The position numbers and the translations under genes were made by a program. A stretch of DNA of 64,000 nucleotides from Heliorestis convoluta (lineage in GTDB: Bacteria > Bacillota > Desulfitobacteriia > Heliobacteriales > Heliobacteriaceae), in the NCBI RefSeq assembly GCF_009649955.1, contig NZ_CP045875.1, positions 434,001 through 498,000 on the forward strand, read 5' to 3'. The notes under the pieces were generated by a model. That model did not search any database, was not told the DNA's origin, and worked only from the letters and a program-made list of their open reading frames with translations. Below, in pieces: positions 24,839 to 32,816 of this stretch (within the stretch, counting starts at the first letter, position 1; each line of letters begins with the position of its first letter).

Positions 24839-25780
24839 TTACAAGGGCGATTGATTCGCAGCAATGTTTTCTGGTTCTATAAAAAAAGAAAGGATATACT
24901 GTTGGATTTCTTGATGCTTCAGTATAAACATATGACCTGATAAGTCGCGATGAAAAAAACGACCGCCTGGGATCACATAGCCTTCTGTCAATGGTTCACC
25001 TTGATCATTAAAAAGGCAAGCTGTAAATGTAGGGACAACAACATCGCTTTTCGTAGAAAAAGTAGCCACTCGAAGACCTTCTGCTTGCAATGCTTCAATC
25101 ATCTCTCTCTTTGCTTCTACAAATTCTGGAGAGTCTCGAAACTCCCAGAGCAACTGTTTAACGACAGGCGCAGAAAAAATATGACCACCGAACTCTAGAA
25201 TTCGCATTACGAAGGCAGGAAGAGGTACATTCGAGCCAAGCAGTGGGGAGTTTAAGGTAATGACACCTTCTATCCGCTCCCGATTCTCTTGACTTGTCTT
25301 ACTTACAAAATCAAGAGCAATTCTTCCACCGAGGCTATGACCTACCAGTAAAAACTGCGCTTCAGGGTGAACACGAGAAAACTCACTGATCATCCATTCT
25401 AGAGATTGAACGCTTACTTGAATGGGTTGCCCTGTGTCTCTAGGGTTATACTTGCGAGGATACCACTGATCTTGACGAATTTGCCCTCCTAAATAACTAT
25501 ATTGAAGAAGACGATCGTCATAGTAACGATATCCTACCCTGGTTAATGCTTTTCGAATCTCATGAAAACCCATATTGTTAAAACGACTGCCATCAGAATA
25601 GCAACCCAGACCATTTAGAAAGACAATGTAAAGATTCTCTTGTCCCTTCATCTGTTGAGGGTCCATGCTTTCAAATTCCTCTTGAACGGGCAAGTCTCTA
25701 TCGTAATAGGGAAAGCCTTCCCAATAGAGCAACAGCACCAGAGGAAGTAAAAAAATTAGAAAGATAGACGCTTTTTTCAT
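24839..25780 (-). CDS. Membrane-anchored or secreted alpha/beta hydrolase (lipase-like)
   Basis: A 313-aa protein with an N-terminal signal/anchor (MKKASIFLIFLLPLVLLLYW) and a lipase-type fold: oxyanion-side NGLGCYSDG (about residues 55-63), nucleophile elbow GHSLGG (about 147-152), SDVVVP as the acid-side strand and a late GHMF histidine. I place the start at ATG 25780, where the signal peptide begins. The longer frame to TTG 25843 begins only 6 nt after a terminator and has no clear ribosome binding site. Substrate unknown; a lipid ester or surface glycolipid is possible. Confidence 0.78.
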   Translation of the reverse strand: MKKASIFLIFLLPLVLLLYWEGFPYYDRDLPVQEEFESMDPQQMKGQENLYIVFLNGLGCYSDGSRFNNMGFHEIRKALTRVGYRYYDDRLLQYSYLGGQIRQDQWYPRKYNPRDTGQPIQVSVQSLEWMISEFSRVHPEAQFLLVGHSLGGRIALDFVSKTSQENRERIEGVITLNSPLLGSNVPLPAFVMRILEFGGHIFSAPVVKQLLWEFRDSPEFVEAKREMIEALQAEGLRVATFSTKSDVVVPTFTACLFNDQGEPLTEGYVIPGGRFFHRDLSGHMFILKHQEIQQYILSFFIEPENIAANQSPL

Positions 25781-25848
25781 AGTCCTAGTTTTCAGAGAAG
25801 CATCAAGACCTATACTTGCGTCTTGATGGCTAATTTTCTCCAAAAAAA

Positions 25849-25884
25849 CAAAGACCTTCTTTCCTTGAAGAAAAAAGGTCTTTT
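25849..25884 (-). terminator. Terminator after the two-TM protein gene
   Basis: On the minus strand AAAGACCTT pairs with AAGGTCTTT (with extended partial pairing in between) and is followed by a T7 run. Confidence 0.8.
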
Positions 25885-25978
25885 CGTAAGGCTTATATTT
25901 TTCAATTCCCCACCAAAGGAAAGAGCCTCATTATGAACGACTTTAGGCTCGCAAAGCCTTTCCTCTTTCTAGTTGCTA

Positions 25979-26281
25979 TCAAGAAGAACTATCGGAGTCA
26001 AATGTTTTCTGCAGCAACACGGCACCACCGTAAAAAAAGATAAAAGCCATAACGCCCATGATGACATAAAACCACATCATCATAGCCAGTTCCCGTAAAG
26101 GCTCATCATCAAGTAAGATTTCTTCACCACGCATCTCTGCTTCCATGAGCACTTCTTCTGTAATTCCAAGCTCTTCCTTCACTTCATCTAAAGAACCAAG
26201 GACTTGGAAGCCGGCAAAAAAGCCCCATAGAAGAAGTATAAATCCTATTGTTTTTAAGATTTTGGGCGCCCATTGTTTCAA
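25979..26281 (-). CDS. Small two-helix membrane protein of unknown function
   Basis: A 100-aa protein with two hydrophobic helices (about residues 9-29 and 68-90) separated by a very acidic linker (EELGITEEVLMEAEMRGEE). It ends in a serine/aspartate-rich tail. No family is recognised. An AGGTG-like site precedes ATG 26281, and a terminator follows. Confidence 0.65.
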   Translation of the reverse strand: MKQWAPKILKTIGFILLLWGFFAGFQVLGSLDEVKEELGITEEVLMEAEMRGEEILLDDEPLRELAMMMWFYVIMGVMAFIFFYGGAVLLQKTFDSDSSS

Positions 26282-26402
26282 CTTTTACACCTCCAGCCTT
26301 GATTTATTCGTCAAAAGTAAGCTATTCCCTGCTTGGCTGGGGGCATTATTTTAGTGACACTGGGAGGACGGCTTGCGGACGCTGAATTAAAGTCTTGACT
26401 AT

Positions 26403-26869
26403 ATAGTACGAAAATAGCTACTTTGTGGTAGGGTCAGGCGTTATGAATTCCTTCCGAACGGACTCATCCCACGCCATAAGCGGCAGCAAGCTGCCGATGG
26501 CTGAGGTCTGAAGTCCTCTCTCCAGGAAGTCATAACGCCTGACCCAGATACATCTTGCTGGTTGTGACTGCGTTTTGGCCTATTGCAAATACAATAGCCA
26601 GTTGCGTATACATAGCAAGCAAATAGTTACGCAAAGCAATGCCAACGGGAGTAACAATCAGCAAAAACTCTCTAGGACTGGGCATCACGCTTTCCGCAGC
26701 GGGACTTGGGACCTCAGCTGTCGCCAGCTTGCTGGCGGTAACAGCGTGGGACCAGTCCAGAGCGGAGGAAAGCGTGATGACCAGGCCCCTCTATGAAGTA
26801 ACCCCAACATAATCAGGAAAAGTTATTTTCATCAGTGGTTGTGCCCGGACGGGCATGGGGGGTTCGTAT
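26403..26869 (+). repeat. Double-hairpin repeat element, copy 4
   Basis: Border AGTACGAAAATAG, hairpin A at 26431-26545, hairpin B at 26673-26789, 3' border with TTTTCATC and TGCCC-GGAC-GGGCA. The central linker is nearly identical to copy 2. It fills most of the space between the two-helix protein and the accessory operon, and its 3' end marks the beginning of a G+T-rich + strand tract. Confidence 0.88.
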
Positions 26870-26953
26870 GAAATGACACAGCAGAACCTTTCCCTCAGTG
26901 TTTTAGGTGGCAAACAAAACGTCCCTTTGGTTGCCTTTTACTTTGGTTGCCTT

Positions 26954-27451
26954 TTACAGCTTGTCCCAGTCTAGTGTGTCTTCGTTGCTCTCTTCGTAGA
27001 GTTCTTTTGCTGCTTCTAAAAAGGACATGATTTTTTTCTTGCTGAACCAAGGGTGGTTGATCTGGTAGGGTCTGCTGTTATATTTGCTGTAGATGTGGAT
27101 GGTGATGTCGTCATCGTCGCTGTCGTCGTATTCAATGAAGTCGATGTCTTCGTACAGGATCATGAAGGTGGAGTCTCTGTTTTCTAGGGCGCTGCAGTAT
27201 AGGGCTTTGTCTGTGAAGGCGAAGCCGGCTTTTCCTTTGTTAGAGAGGGATGTGTCTAAGAGTCCGATGATGTCGGAGCTGGAGACTTGTCCTTTGCAGA
27301 TTTTTTCCCGTCCGTTGGAGGCTACGGTGCTTGGAAGTTGGCGATCGTAGGCTGTGTGGGCCATGCCAGCTCGTAGGATGATGCCTTGGCGGCATGTTTC
27401 CATGAATCGTTGGCTGAGTTTTTCTTTTCGTTCTTGCGATGTTCTTTGCAC
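26954..27451 (-). CDS. PH-like domain protein of the accessory operon
   Basis: A 165-aa soluble protein. The central part (SNKGKAGFAFTDKALYC, then ILYEDIDFIEYDD) has the strand pattern of bacterial pleckstrin-homology-like domains in which a 'fire-up' strand is followed by a Tyr/Ile-rich strand and an acidic turn. The C-terminus is a helix with LEAAKELYEES. GTG 27451 is preceded by AAGGAG. It is the last gene of a minus-strand cluster with the glycine-rich proteins at 27503-30252. Function unknown; domain naming is by eye. Confidence 0.65.
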   Translation of the reverse strand: MQRTSQERKEKLSQRFMETCRQGIILRAGMAHTAYDRQLPSTVASNGREKICKGQVSSSDIIGLLDTSLSNKGKAGFAFTDKALYCSALENRDSTFMILYEDIDFIEYDDSDDDDITIHIYSKYNSRPYQINHPWFSKKKIMSFLEAAKELYEESNEDTLDWDKL

Positions 27452-27502
27452 AGTTTTTTGCTCCTTTTGGCTTATGTTGTGTTGATGGTGGGCGGCTTTG
27501 AT

Positions 27503-28120
27503 TTATTGCGCGTTCAGCATTTTTATGTATTGATTGCCTTGTTCTAAGACTTGGTTTGTTGCTTCGTCAAGTTCTCCGTTTTCTCTAAGTAAGGATGTGT
27601 CTAAGATTGATTTGATGAGTAGGGCCAGTTGGACGCATTGGTAGATGTTTTCTTGTTCTTTTTGGCTGTAGTTGTTCCAGTCTTGGCCTTTTGTTGCGAC
27701 TGTTTCTTTCATTTTGGCTACGTGAGGGATGAGGTAGCGGTCTAGTTTTTGGAGGAGTTGGGTGATTTGGTTGGCCCGGGTGTAGATGCTTTTTAGGGCG
27801 ATGGCAATGTTGCGGGCTTGGGCTTTGAAGGCTTTGGCTTTGTCCTGGTTGCTGTAGGCGTCGTTGAGGGCTTTTTTGGATTGGCTGGAAAGGATGGCGC
27901 CGCCGACTGCGAGGGCTGGTCCTACGACGAGTCCGCCAAGGACGGCCATGCCGCCTGCCATGCCCAGGCCGCCGGCACTTAAGGCGCCTCCACCGAGCCA
28001 GGCTAGTGTGGCTTTGGTGGCGGCGGCTCCCGATAGGGTGCCTAGGGCTGTTTTGGTGGTGGCTGTTACGATAAGACCGCCTAGGCCTGTTTTGACGACG
28101 CTGTAGGTTCCAAAGGCCAA
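27503..28120 (-). CDS. Glycine-rich membrane-active-like protein, downstream part (frameshifted)
   Basis: A 205-aa product with a long Gly/Ala-rich hydrophobic region (LSGAAATKATLAWLGGG, GGMAVLGGLVVGPALAVGG, about residues 28-77) that looks like glycine-zipper membrane helices, then an amphipathic helical domain. In related single-chain proteins this block directly follows a short helical N-terminal domain like the one encoded at 28135-28536. Here the two are in different frames, and reading upstream of the TTG start continues as VGSGALL, matching the family layout. So this is probably the 3' part of one gene broken by a single-base frameshift. Function unknown. Confidence 0.65.
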   Translation of the reverse strand: MAFGTYSVVKTGLGGLIVTATTKTALGTLSGAAATKATLAWLGGGALSAGGLGMAGGMAVLGGLVVGPALAVGGAILSSQSKKALNDAYSNQDKAKAFKAQARNIAIALKSIYTRANQITQLLQKLDRYLIPHVAKMKETVATKGQDWNNYSQKEQENIYQCVQLALLIKSILDTSLLRENGELDEATNQVLEQGNQYIKMLNAQ

Positions 28121-28134
28121 TAGGGCGCCGGAGC

Positions 28135-28536
28135 CTACGGAGCGAGGCCGTTGATAGCGATTTCTTTGGCTTGATAGGTTGCTTCTTGTAATTGTTTGAA
28201 ACTTTCACTGGAGGGATCGAAGTTTCTGAGTTCGTCGATGCCGGCGCTGTTTTTGGGGTTTATGTTTTTGATTTGGGAGTAGGTTGTTACGAAGTCGTCG
28301 ATGGAGGTGGTGAGTAAGCGGATTTTTTCTTGTCCTAGTTCTTCGATGGCGCCGCGTGTTTTTTCTTTGGCTAGTTCGATGAAGGCTTCTGCTTCTTGGG
28401 CTATGTTCTGGGCTCGTTCGTTGATGTTTTGGGCTTCGTTCATGTTCTTTTTGGCGTCGATGCCGTCTTTGATGCCTTTGGCGGCGGCTACGGCGGCAAT
28501 ACCTCCTAAGATGACGGGGATTAGGGGAAATGGCAT
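28135..28536 (-). CDS. Glycine-rich protein, upstream part (frameshifted)
   Basis: A 133-aa N-terminal piece: a hydrophobic start (LIPVILGGIAAVAAAKGIKD) and a long charged coiled helix (NEAQNINERAQNIAQEAEAF onward, to about residue 75), then a helical region ending at a TAG stop after AINGLAP. The next frame continues without delay as VGSGALLAFGTYS, so I read this as the first third of a roughly 360-aa protein interrupted by a frameshift. ATG 28536, preceded by GAAGGG, begins the conserved part; ATG 28554 is possible. Confidence 0.65.
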   Translation of the reverse strand: MPFPLIPVILGGIAAVAAAKGIKDGIDAKKNMNEAQNINERAQNIAQEAEAFIELAKEKTRGAIEELGQEKIRLLTTSIDDFVTTYSQIKNINPKNSAGIDELRNFDPSSESFKQLQEATYQAKEIAINGLAP

Positions 28537-28584
28537 GGGGATCCCTTCTTTCATTCTTATAGTAGGAAAGCAATGGGACAGTGC

Positions 28585-30252
28585 TTAAAAGTCTAGGGCT
28601 TTGCTTTTGTCTTGCATGAAGTTGTCAAAGTCGTTGAAGTTTTTGAATTGTAGGGTTTGTCCCATTTCTAGGGCAATTTTGTTCAGACCTAGGGTGAATT
28701 GGTCGAGGTTGGCGCTTTCGATGGCTTCGTCGATGATGGTGAAGGATTCTTGGAAGAGGGCTTGGCGGTTTTGGTAGAATTGGTTAATCTGTTTGTTGAG
28801 TTCTTGCCCTTGTTGGGTCATTGATTCGATGGCGGCTGTGGCGATGGCGTGGATTTTTTGGCGGCGCTGGGCTGATAGTTTTTCTTCTTGTAGGATTTGC
28901 AGGGAGGCGCTGTAGAGCATAGAGCTGGTCATGTAGCCGACCATGGCACCGACGGTTGTGCCGATACCAGGTAGAATAACGGTGCCGATGGCGGCGCCCC
29001 AGCTGGCGGCCATCATGCCGGTTCCTTTTTCGCCTAGTTCTTCGGCCAGTTGGAGGGCGTTGATTTCGCCGTTGGCGTAGCGGTAGAGGGATTTGCCGAC
29101 TTGCACGGTGGCGGTGGCGATCATGGCGGGTAGGTTTGTTCGTGATAGGTTGACGAAGACACTTCTGCCGCTGGAGGCCATGAGGCCGCGTATGGCTGTG
29201 TCACTAGCACCGATGATATAGGCTGTTCCGCTGCCGGCGGCTGTGTCGATGGCTACGTCTTTGAGTGCGTGCTTGATCTCTTTTTCTCCTCTTAGGACGC
29301 AGACGACGTTGCGGGAGGTGGAGATGGCCGAGGAGATAACGGCACCGGCTTTTGCTTGTTCGAGGCCTGATTGGTGGGCTGTTTTTGCTACATATTTGAA
29401 AGTGGCTAGTTTGGGGTGTTCTCGTAGGAACATCGCTTCTTGGGAGGAAATGCCGCTGTCGGTAATGTCTTCGGCCACTTGTTGGTATTTTTGGGCTTCT
29501 TTTTCTAGGTGTTGGGCTTTTTCTAGATGGCCTTGTTGGCGAAGGTGCTGGGCTTGTCTTTGTAGGTTTTGGGCTTCTGCTTGTGCTGCTTTCTGGGCGA
29601 GTTCGTATTGCTCTGAAGGGACAAGGACTTTGTTGCCTCGGTATTTATCCCATTTTTTACTGGTTAGTTTTTTGACGAGGCCTTGGGCACTTTTTTCGAT
29701 CTCTTCTTGGCTTTCGTATCGACCGATGAATTTCATTTGGGCGCTCCAGAGGGGTTCATTCTGTTGGAGTATGGGGTTGCCTTCTTGATCTACGGCGAGA
29801 ATATCGTAGAGGCTGTGGTTGCCGAGGCCGACGTCGTTGGAGCGGCTGAAACGCTGGTCTTGTTGGTTGATGATGCTTTCGGCGTTTTTTTGGTTGACGT
29901 AGTGAATTTCTGCGGAAAAGCCGGCTTGTTGTTTTAGGTTTTGGTATTGATAGTCGGGGTGGACTTTGGATTGGGAGACTTGTTTGAGCCCTTTTTGAAG
30001 GATTTCGCCGGTTTCAGTGACGTTGCCTTGATAGCCTTTTATGTATTCGGCGGCGGCGTGGCCGAAGCGTTGTACATTTTCTGTTGTGGTGGCGCCGATG
30101 AGGGTGTCAGTGAGGTGGTTGGGGGGGTTAGGGGCCTTAGAGACGTTAGAGGCGTTGGCGGTAGGTTGGGATTTTTGTTTTTTGGGGCTGCTTGGGGTGT
30201 TTTTTTGATTGTGTTGGTGAAGTTGTTGGGACTTCTTTTTTTCTATAGACAT
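28585..30252 (-). CDS. Large glycine-zipper protein of the accessory operon
   Basis: A 555-aa protein, first gene of the cluster. The N-terminal 50 residues are a low-complexity Lys/Gln/Pro/Ser tail. Then comes a soluble domain (TENVQRFGHAAAEYIKGYQG, then QNLKQQAGFSAE) and a Gln/Ala-rich coiled-coil hairpin (about residues 215-265). A hydrophobic core follows, with Gly/Ala segments (GSGTAYIIGASDTAIRGLM; GTVILPGIGTTVGAMVGYM, about 345-435), and then a C-terminal helical domain. I know similar proteins as uncharacterised, widely scattered families. The glycine zippers suggest membrane insertion. ATG 30252 follows AGGTG. Coding-strand codons are rich in C and A. Confidence 0.7.
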   Translation of the reverse strand: MSIEKKKSQQLHQHNQKNTPSSPKKQKSQPTANASNVSKAPNPPNHLTDTLIGATTTENVQRFGHAAAEYIKGYQGNVTETGEILQKGLKQVSQSKVHPDYQYQNLKQQAGFSAEIHYVNQKNAESIINQQDQRFSRSNDVGLGNHSLYDILAVDQEGNPILQQNEPLWSAQMKFIGRYESQEEIEKSAQGLVKKLTSKKWDKYRGNKVLVPSEQYELAQKAAQAEAQNLQRQAQHLRQQGHLEKAQHLEKEAQKYQQVAEDITDSGISSQEAMFLREHPKLATFKYVAKTAHQSGLEQAKAGAVISSAISTSRNVVCVLRGEKEIKHALKDVAIDTAAGSGTAYIIGASDTAIRGLMASSGRSVFVNLSRTNLPAMIATATVQVGKSLYRYANGEINALQLAEELGEKGTGMMAASWGAAIGTVILPGIGTTVGAMVGYMTSSMLYSASLQILQEEKLSAQRRQKIHAIATAAIESMTQQGQELNKQINQFYQNRQALFQESFTIIDEAIESANLDQFTLGLNKIALEMGQTLQFKNFNDFDNFMQDKSKALDF

Positions 30253-30452
30253 AGCATCACCTACTAGATTGTATTATTTTCTCTTTTTATCTTACCATAG
30301 GAAAAGCGCTTTTTTGTGAAAAAAGTTGTTTATGGTTTGGGTTTTGCTTGATGGAAAAAGGGGTGCTTTTACAAAAAAGAGCTGATATACTGCTTAAAAT
30401 ACAAATTATTGAAGAGATTATTGATAGGAACAAAGGAGATGGGTAAATTACG

Positions 30453-31448
30453 ATGACAACTCTTATTACAGGTGGTGCTGGCTATATTGGCAGTCACACG
30501 GCTTTAGCCCTCCGGGATGCTGGTCAAGATGTTGTGATTCTTGATGATATTAGTACAGGCTTTCATCAACTGCTCCCATCGGGTGTGCCTTTTATTGAAG
30601 GAGATATTGGGGATAGTACGCTTTTGCAAGAAGTATTTCAAAGTTACGGCATAAATAGTGTTATGCACTTTGCTGCTCGCAGTCTCGTAGGAGAATCAAT
30701 GCAAGAGCCGGGCACCTATTTTCTGGCAAATACAGCCAAAACAGCAACGTTGCTGCAGACAATGGCTCAAGTAGGCGTAAAGTATTTTATTCTATCTTCT
30801 ACAGCGGCTGTTTATGGCGAACCAAGGGCTCTTCCTATCGATGAAAATCATCCCCTTCAACCTACCAATCCCTACGGACTTTCTAAAAAACTTATCGAAG
30901 ACATGCTTCCCTGGTTTGAAAAAGCACAGGGCCTACAATGGATCTCCCTTCGCTACTTTAACGCGGCTGGCGCTGATTCCCAAGGGAGAAGCGGCGAAAT
31001 GCACGATCCCGAAACGCATCTAATTCCCAATATTTTGAAAGTTGCATTGGGAGAAAAAGAAGCTCTGCAAATCTTTGGCAACGACTACCCGACGCCTGAC
31101 GGCACTTGTATTCGCGACTATGTCCATGTTACCGACTTGGCAAAGGCTCACATGCAAGCTTTGGAGTACCTAAGAGCATCAGAAAAAAGCGGTTTTTCTA
31201 GAAATGACATATGCTCTGGACCCATGAACCTTGGCAGCAGCTCTGGTTATTCGGTCCTTGAAGTAATTGAAACGGCGCGCCGAGTCACCCAGCACCCCAT
31301 CCCTCTTCAATGGAGTCCTCGCCGCCCTGGTGATCCTGCTGTTTTGGTCGCTTCTAATGAAAAAGCGAAAGAAGTCCTTCAGTGGCAACCTGAACATAAT
31401 AACTTAGAAACGATTATTGAAACAGCTTGGCGCTTTGCTAGAAAGTAG
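30453..31448 (+). CDS. galE: UDP-glucose 4-epimerase
   Basis: A 331-aa short-chain dehydrogenase/reductase of the extended type. It has the NAD-binding GGAGYIGSH (about residues 7-15), HFAARSLVGES, the catalytic Ser/Tyr/Lys set in SSTAAVYGE and NPYGLSKK (about 124-155), LRYFNAAGAD and the CIRDYVHVTDLA segment. It interconverts UDP-glucose and UDP-galactose for surface polysaccharides. AAAGGAG lies 14 nt before ATG 30453, rather far. The gene is not G+T-biased, unlike its neighbours on both sides. Confidence 0.95.
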   Translation: MTTLITGGAGYIGSHTALALRDAGQDVVILDDISTGFHQLLPSGVPFIEGDIGDSTLLQEVFQSYGINSVMHFAARSLVGESMQEPGTYFLANTAKTATLLQTMAQVGVKYFILSSTAAVYGEPRALPIDENHPLQPTNPYGLSKKLIEDMLPWFEKAQGLQWISLRYFNAAGADSQGRSGEMHDPETHLIPNILKVALGEKEALQIFGNDYPTPDGTCIRDYVHVTDLAKAHMQALEYLRASEKSGFSRNDICSGPMNLGSSSGYSVLEVIETARRVTQHPIPLQWSPRRPGDPAVLVASNEKAKEVLQWQPEHNNLETIIETAWRFARK

Positions 31449-31490
31449 GAGCTGCAATGGGGGCAATATAACTTGAGGAGGTGTTGCCCA

Positions 31491-31628
31491 TTGAGTGAAG
31501 ATAAGAAACCGACGATTGCGCCGGGTGATGAAGATGGTGCTTTGGATGCGGGGGCCCGTCGTCGTGAGAAGAAGAAGGGCGATTTTACGAAAGTGATCAG
31601 ATTGTCCTGGGATGAGAATGAGTCGTAG
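31491..31628 (+). CDS. 45-aa charged protein overlapping the YkvI-type gene
   Basis: A frame from TTG 31491 (GGAGG, 9 nt spacing) encodes 45 residues that are mostly charged (MSEDKKPTIAPGDEDGALDA at the start, RRREKKKGDF in the middle). It overlaps the start of the next gene by 17 bp. The strong ribosome binding site and the overlap suggest a real small protein translationally coupled to the transporter, which lacks its own good binding site. No homologue is recognised. Confidence 0.55.
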   Translation: MSEDKKPTIAPGDEDGALDAGARRREKKKGDFTKVIRLSWDENES

Positions 31629-32706
31629 CGGTATTTCTTCTTGGAAAGTGGCCGGGGCTTATATTGGTACCATTGTTGGGGCTGGTTTTGCTACGGGGCA
31701 AGAAGTTTTGCAGTTTTTTGTTTTCTTTGGAACGTCCGGCATTGTTGCGATTGCTTTGGTTACGCTTCTGTTTATGTTTTTTGGTTATGTTATCTTGGAG
31801 TTGGGCCAGCGCTTGCGAGCGGATTCTCACCGTGAGGTGATTCAGTATGCCGGTGGGCGCTGGCTGGGGACTTTGATTGATGGCGTGATTACTTTTTTTC
31901 TTTTTGGGGCTCTTACGGCAATGGCGGCAGGGGCCGGTGCTGTTTTTAGTGAGCAGTTTGGCCTTTCTTCTTATCTCGGGAGTTTGTTGTTGTTGGGGCT
32001 GACTCTGGCCGTTGTGATGGTCGGAATTTCTGCGGTAATTTCGGCAATTAGTTATTTGGTGCCTTTGCTTTTGCTTTCGCTTCTGGGCATTTTTATAGCG
32101 ACTTTGTGGTTTCATCCTGTGGACTGGGCTGTTGTGGGGCAAGCTACGGATCCGCGGCAGGCGCCTGTGCCTTTTTGGCCTTTGTCGGCGATTAACTATG
32201 TTTCTTATAATCTGGTTCTGGCTGTGGCTGTTCTTGCGCCCATGGGGAAGCATGTGCTTGATCGATCGACCTTACGGCAAGGCGCATTTTGGGGCGGATT
32301 GGGCCTGGGCGTTGGTTCGCTAGCTATTTTTTTGACTGTGATTTCCTATCTTCCAGGTATTCTTGCTTATGAAGTGCCTATGGCTTTTATTGCAGCGCAG
32401 TTTACGCCTTTTGTGCAGATTGCCTATAGTATTATATTGCTTTTGCAGATTTTCACGACGGCTGTGGGGAGTCTTTTTGGCTTTGCGAGCCGTTTGACGA
32501 GTCAGGAAAGTCCTAGTTTTCGTTGGATCTTGCTTGGTACGGTAGCTGGCGCTTTTGTGGCGGGCCAGTTTGGTTTTACCAATTTGATTCGGATTCTTTA
32601 TCCGGCTGTTGGTTATGCTGGTCTTTTGATGCTGGCTGGTCTTCTTTTGGGTTATGGCCGGGAACGGTGGGTTTTGCTTCAGCCGGCTTTTCGGCGGAAG
32701 GATTGA
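31612..32706 (+). CDS. YkvI-family membrane protein (APC-superfamily-like)
   Basis: A 364-aa polytopic protein with about ten helices. The first helix has the discontinuous-helix signature AYIGTIVGAGFATGQE (about residues 15-30), characteristic of YkvI-type relatives of amino-acid/sodium symporters. Other family features are AGAGAVFSEQFG and NYVSYNLVLAVAVLAPMG. Substrate unknown. ATG 31612 (or 31618) lies within the small upstream gene, so translation is probably coupled. T/G-ending codons dominate. Confidence 0.85.
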   Translation: MRMSRSGISSWKVAGAYIGTIVGAGFATGQEVLQFFVFFGTSGIVAIALVTLLFMFFGYVILELGQRLRADSHREVIQYAGGRWLGTLIDGVITFFLFGALTAMAAGAGAVFSEQFGLSSYLGSLLLLGLTLAVVMVGISAVISAISYLVPLLLLSLLGIFIATLWFHPVDWAVVGQATDPRQAPVPFWPLSAINYVSYNLVLAVAVLAPMGKHVLDRSTLRQGAFWGGLGLGVGSLAIFLTVISYLPGILAYEVPMAFIAAQFTPFVQIAYSIILLLQIFTTAVGSLFGFASRLTSQESPSFRWILLGTVAGAFVAGQFGFTNLIRILYPAVGYAGLLMLAGLLLGYGRERWVLLQPAFRRKD

Positions 32707-32724
32707 AGGTTGGAAATTGGTGAA

Positions 32725-32787
32725 AAAAGGGGACGGTTCTGCTCTGTCGTTTTTTATGACAAAGTCAGAAACCGTCCCTTTGTGTTA
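32725..32787 (+). repeat. GGGACGGTTCTG-type hairpin repeat, copy 1
   Basis: AAAGGGGACGGTTCTG pairs with CAGAAACCGTCCCTTT around an inner GTC...GAC stem. The same unit recurs at 33768. Such ACCGTCCC hairpins are familiar dispersed repeats in Clostridia. It lies just after the YkvI gene. Confidence 0.75.
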
Positions 32788-32816
32788 GTTGAAATAGGAC
32801 TGCTTTGGTATTTATT

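Noticed and set aside
27585-28208. Long Arg/Pro-rich open frame overlapping the glycine-rich split gene
   Set aside because: It is another frame of the same strand with an implausible Arg/Pro/His composition. The glycine-rich reading matches a known protein type.
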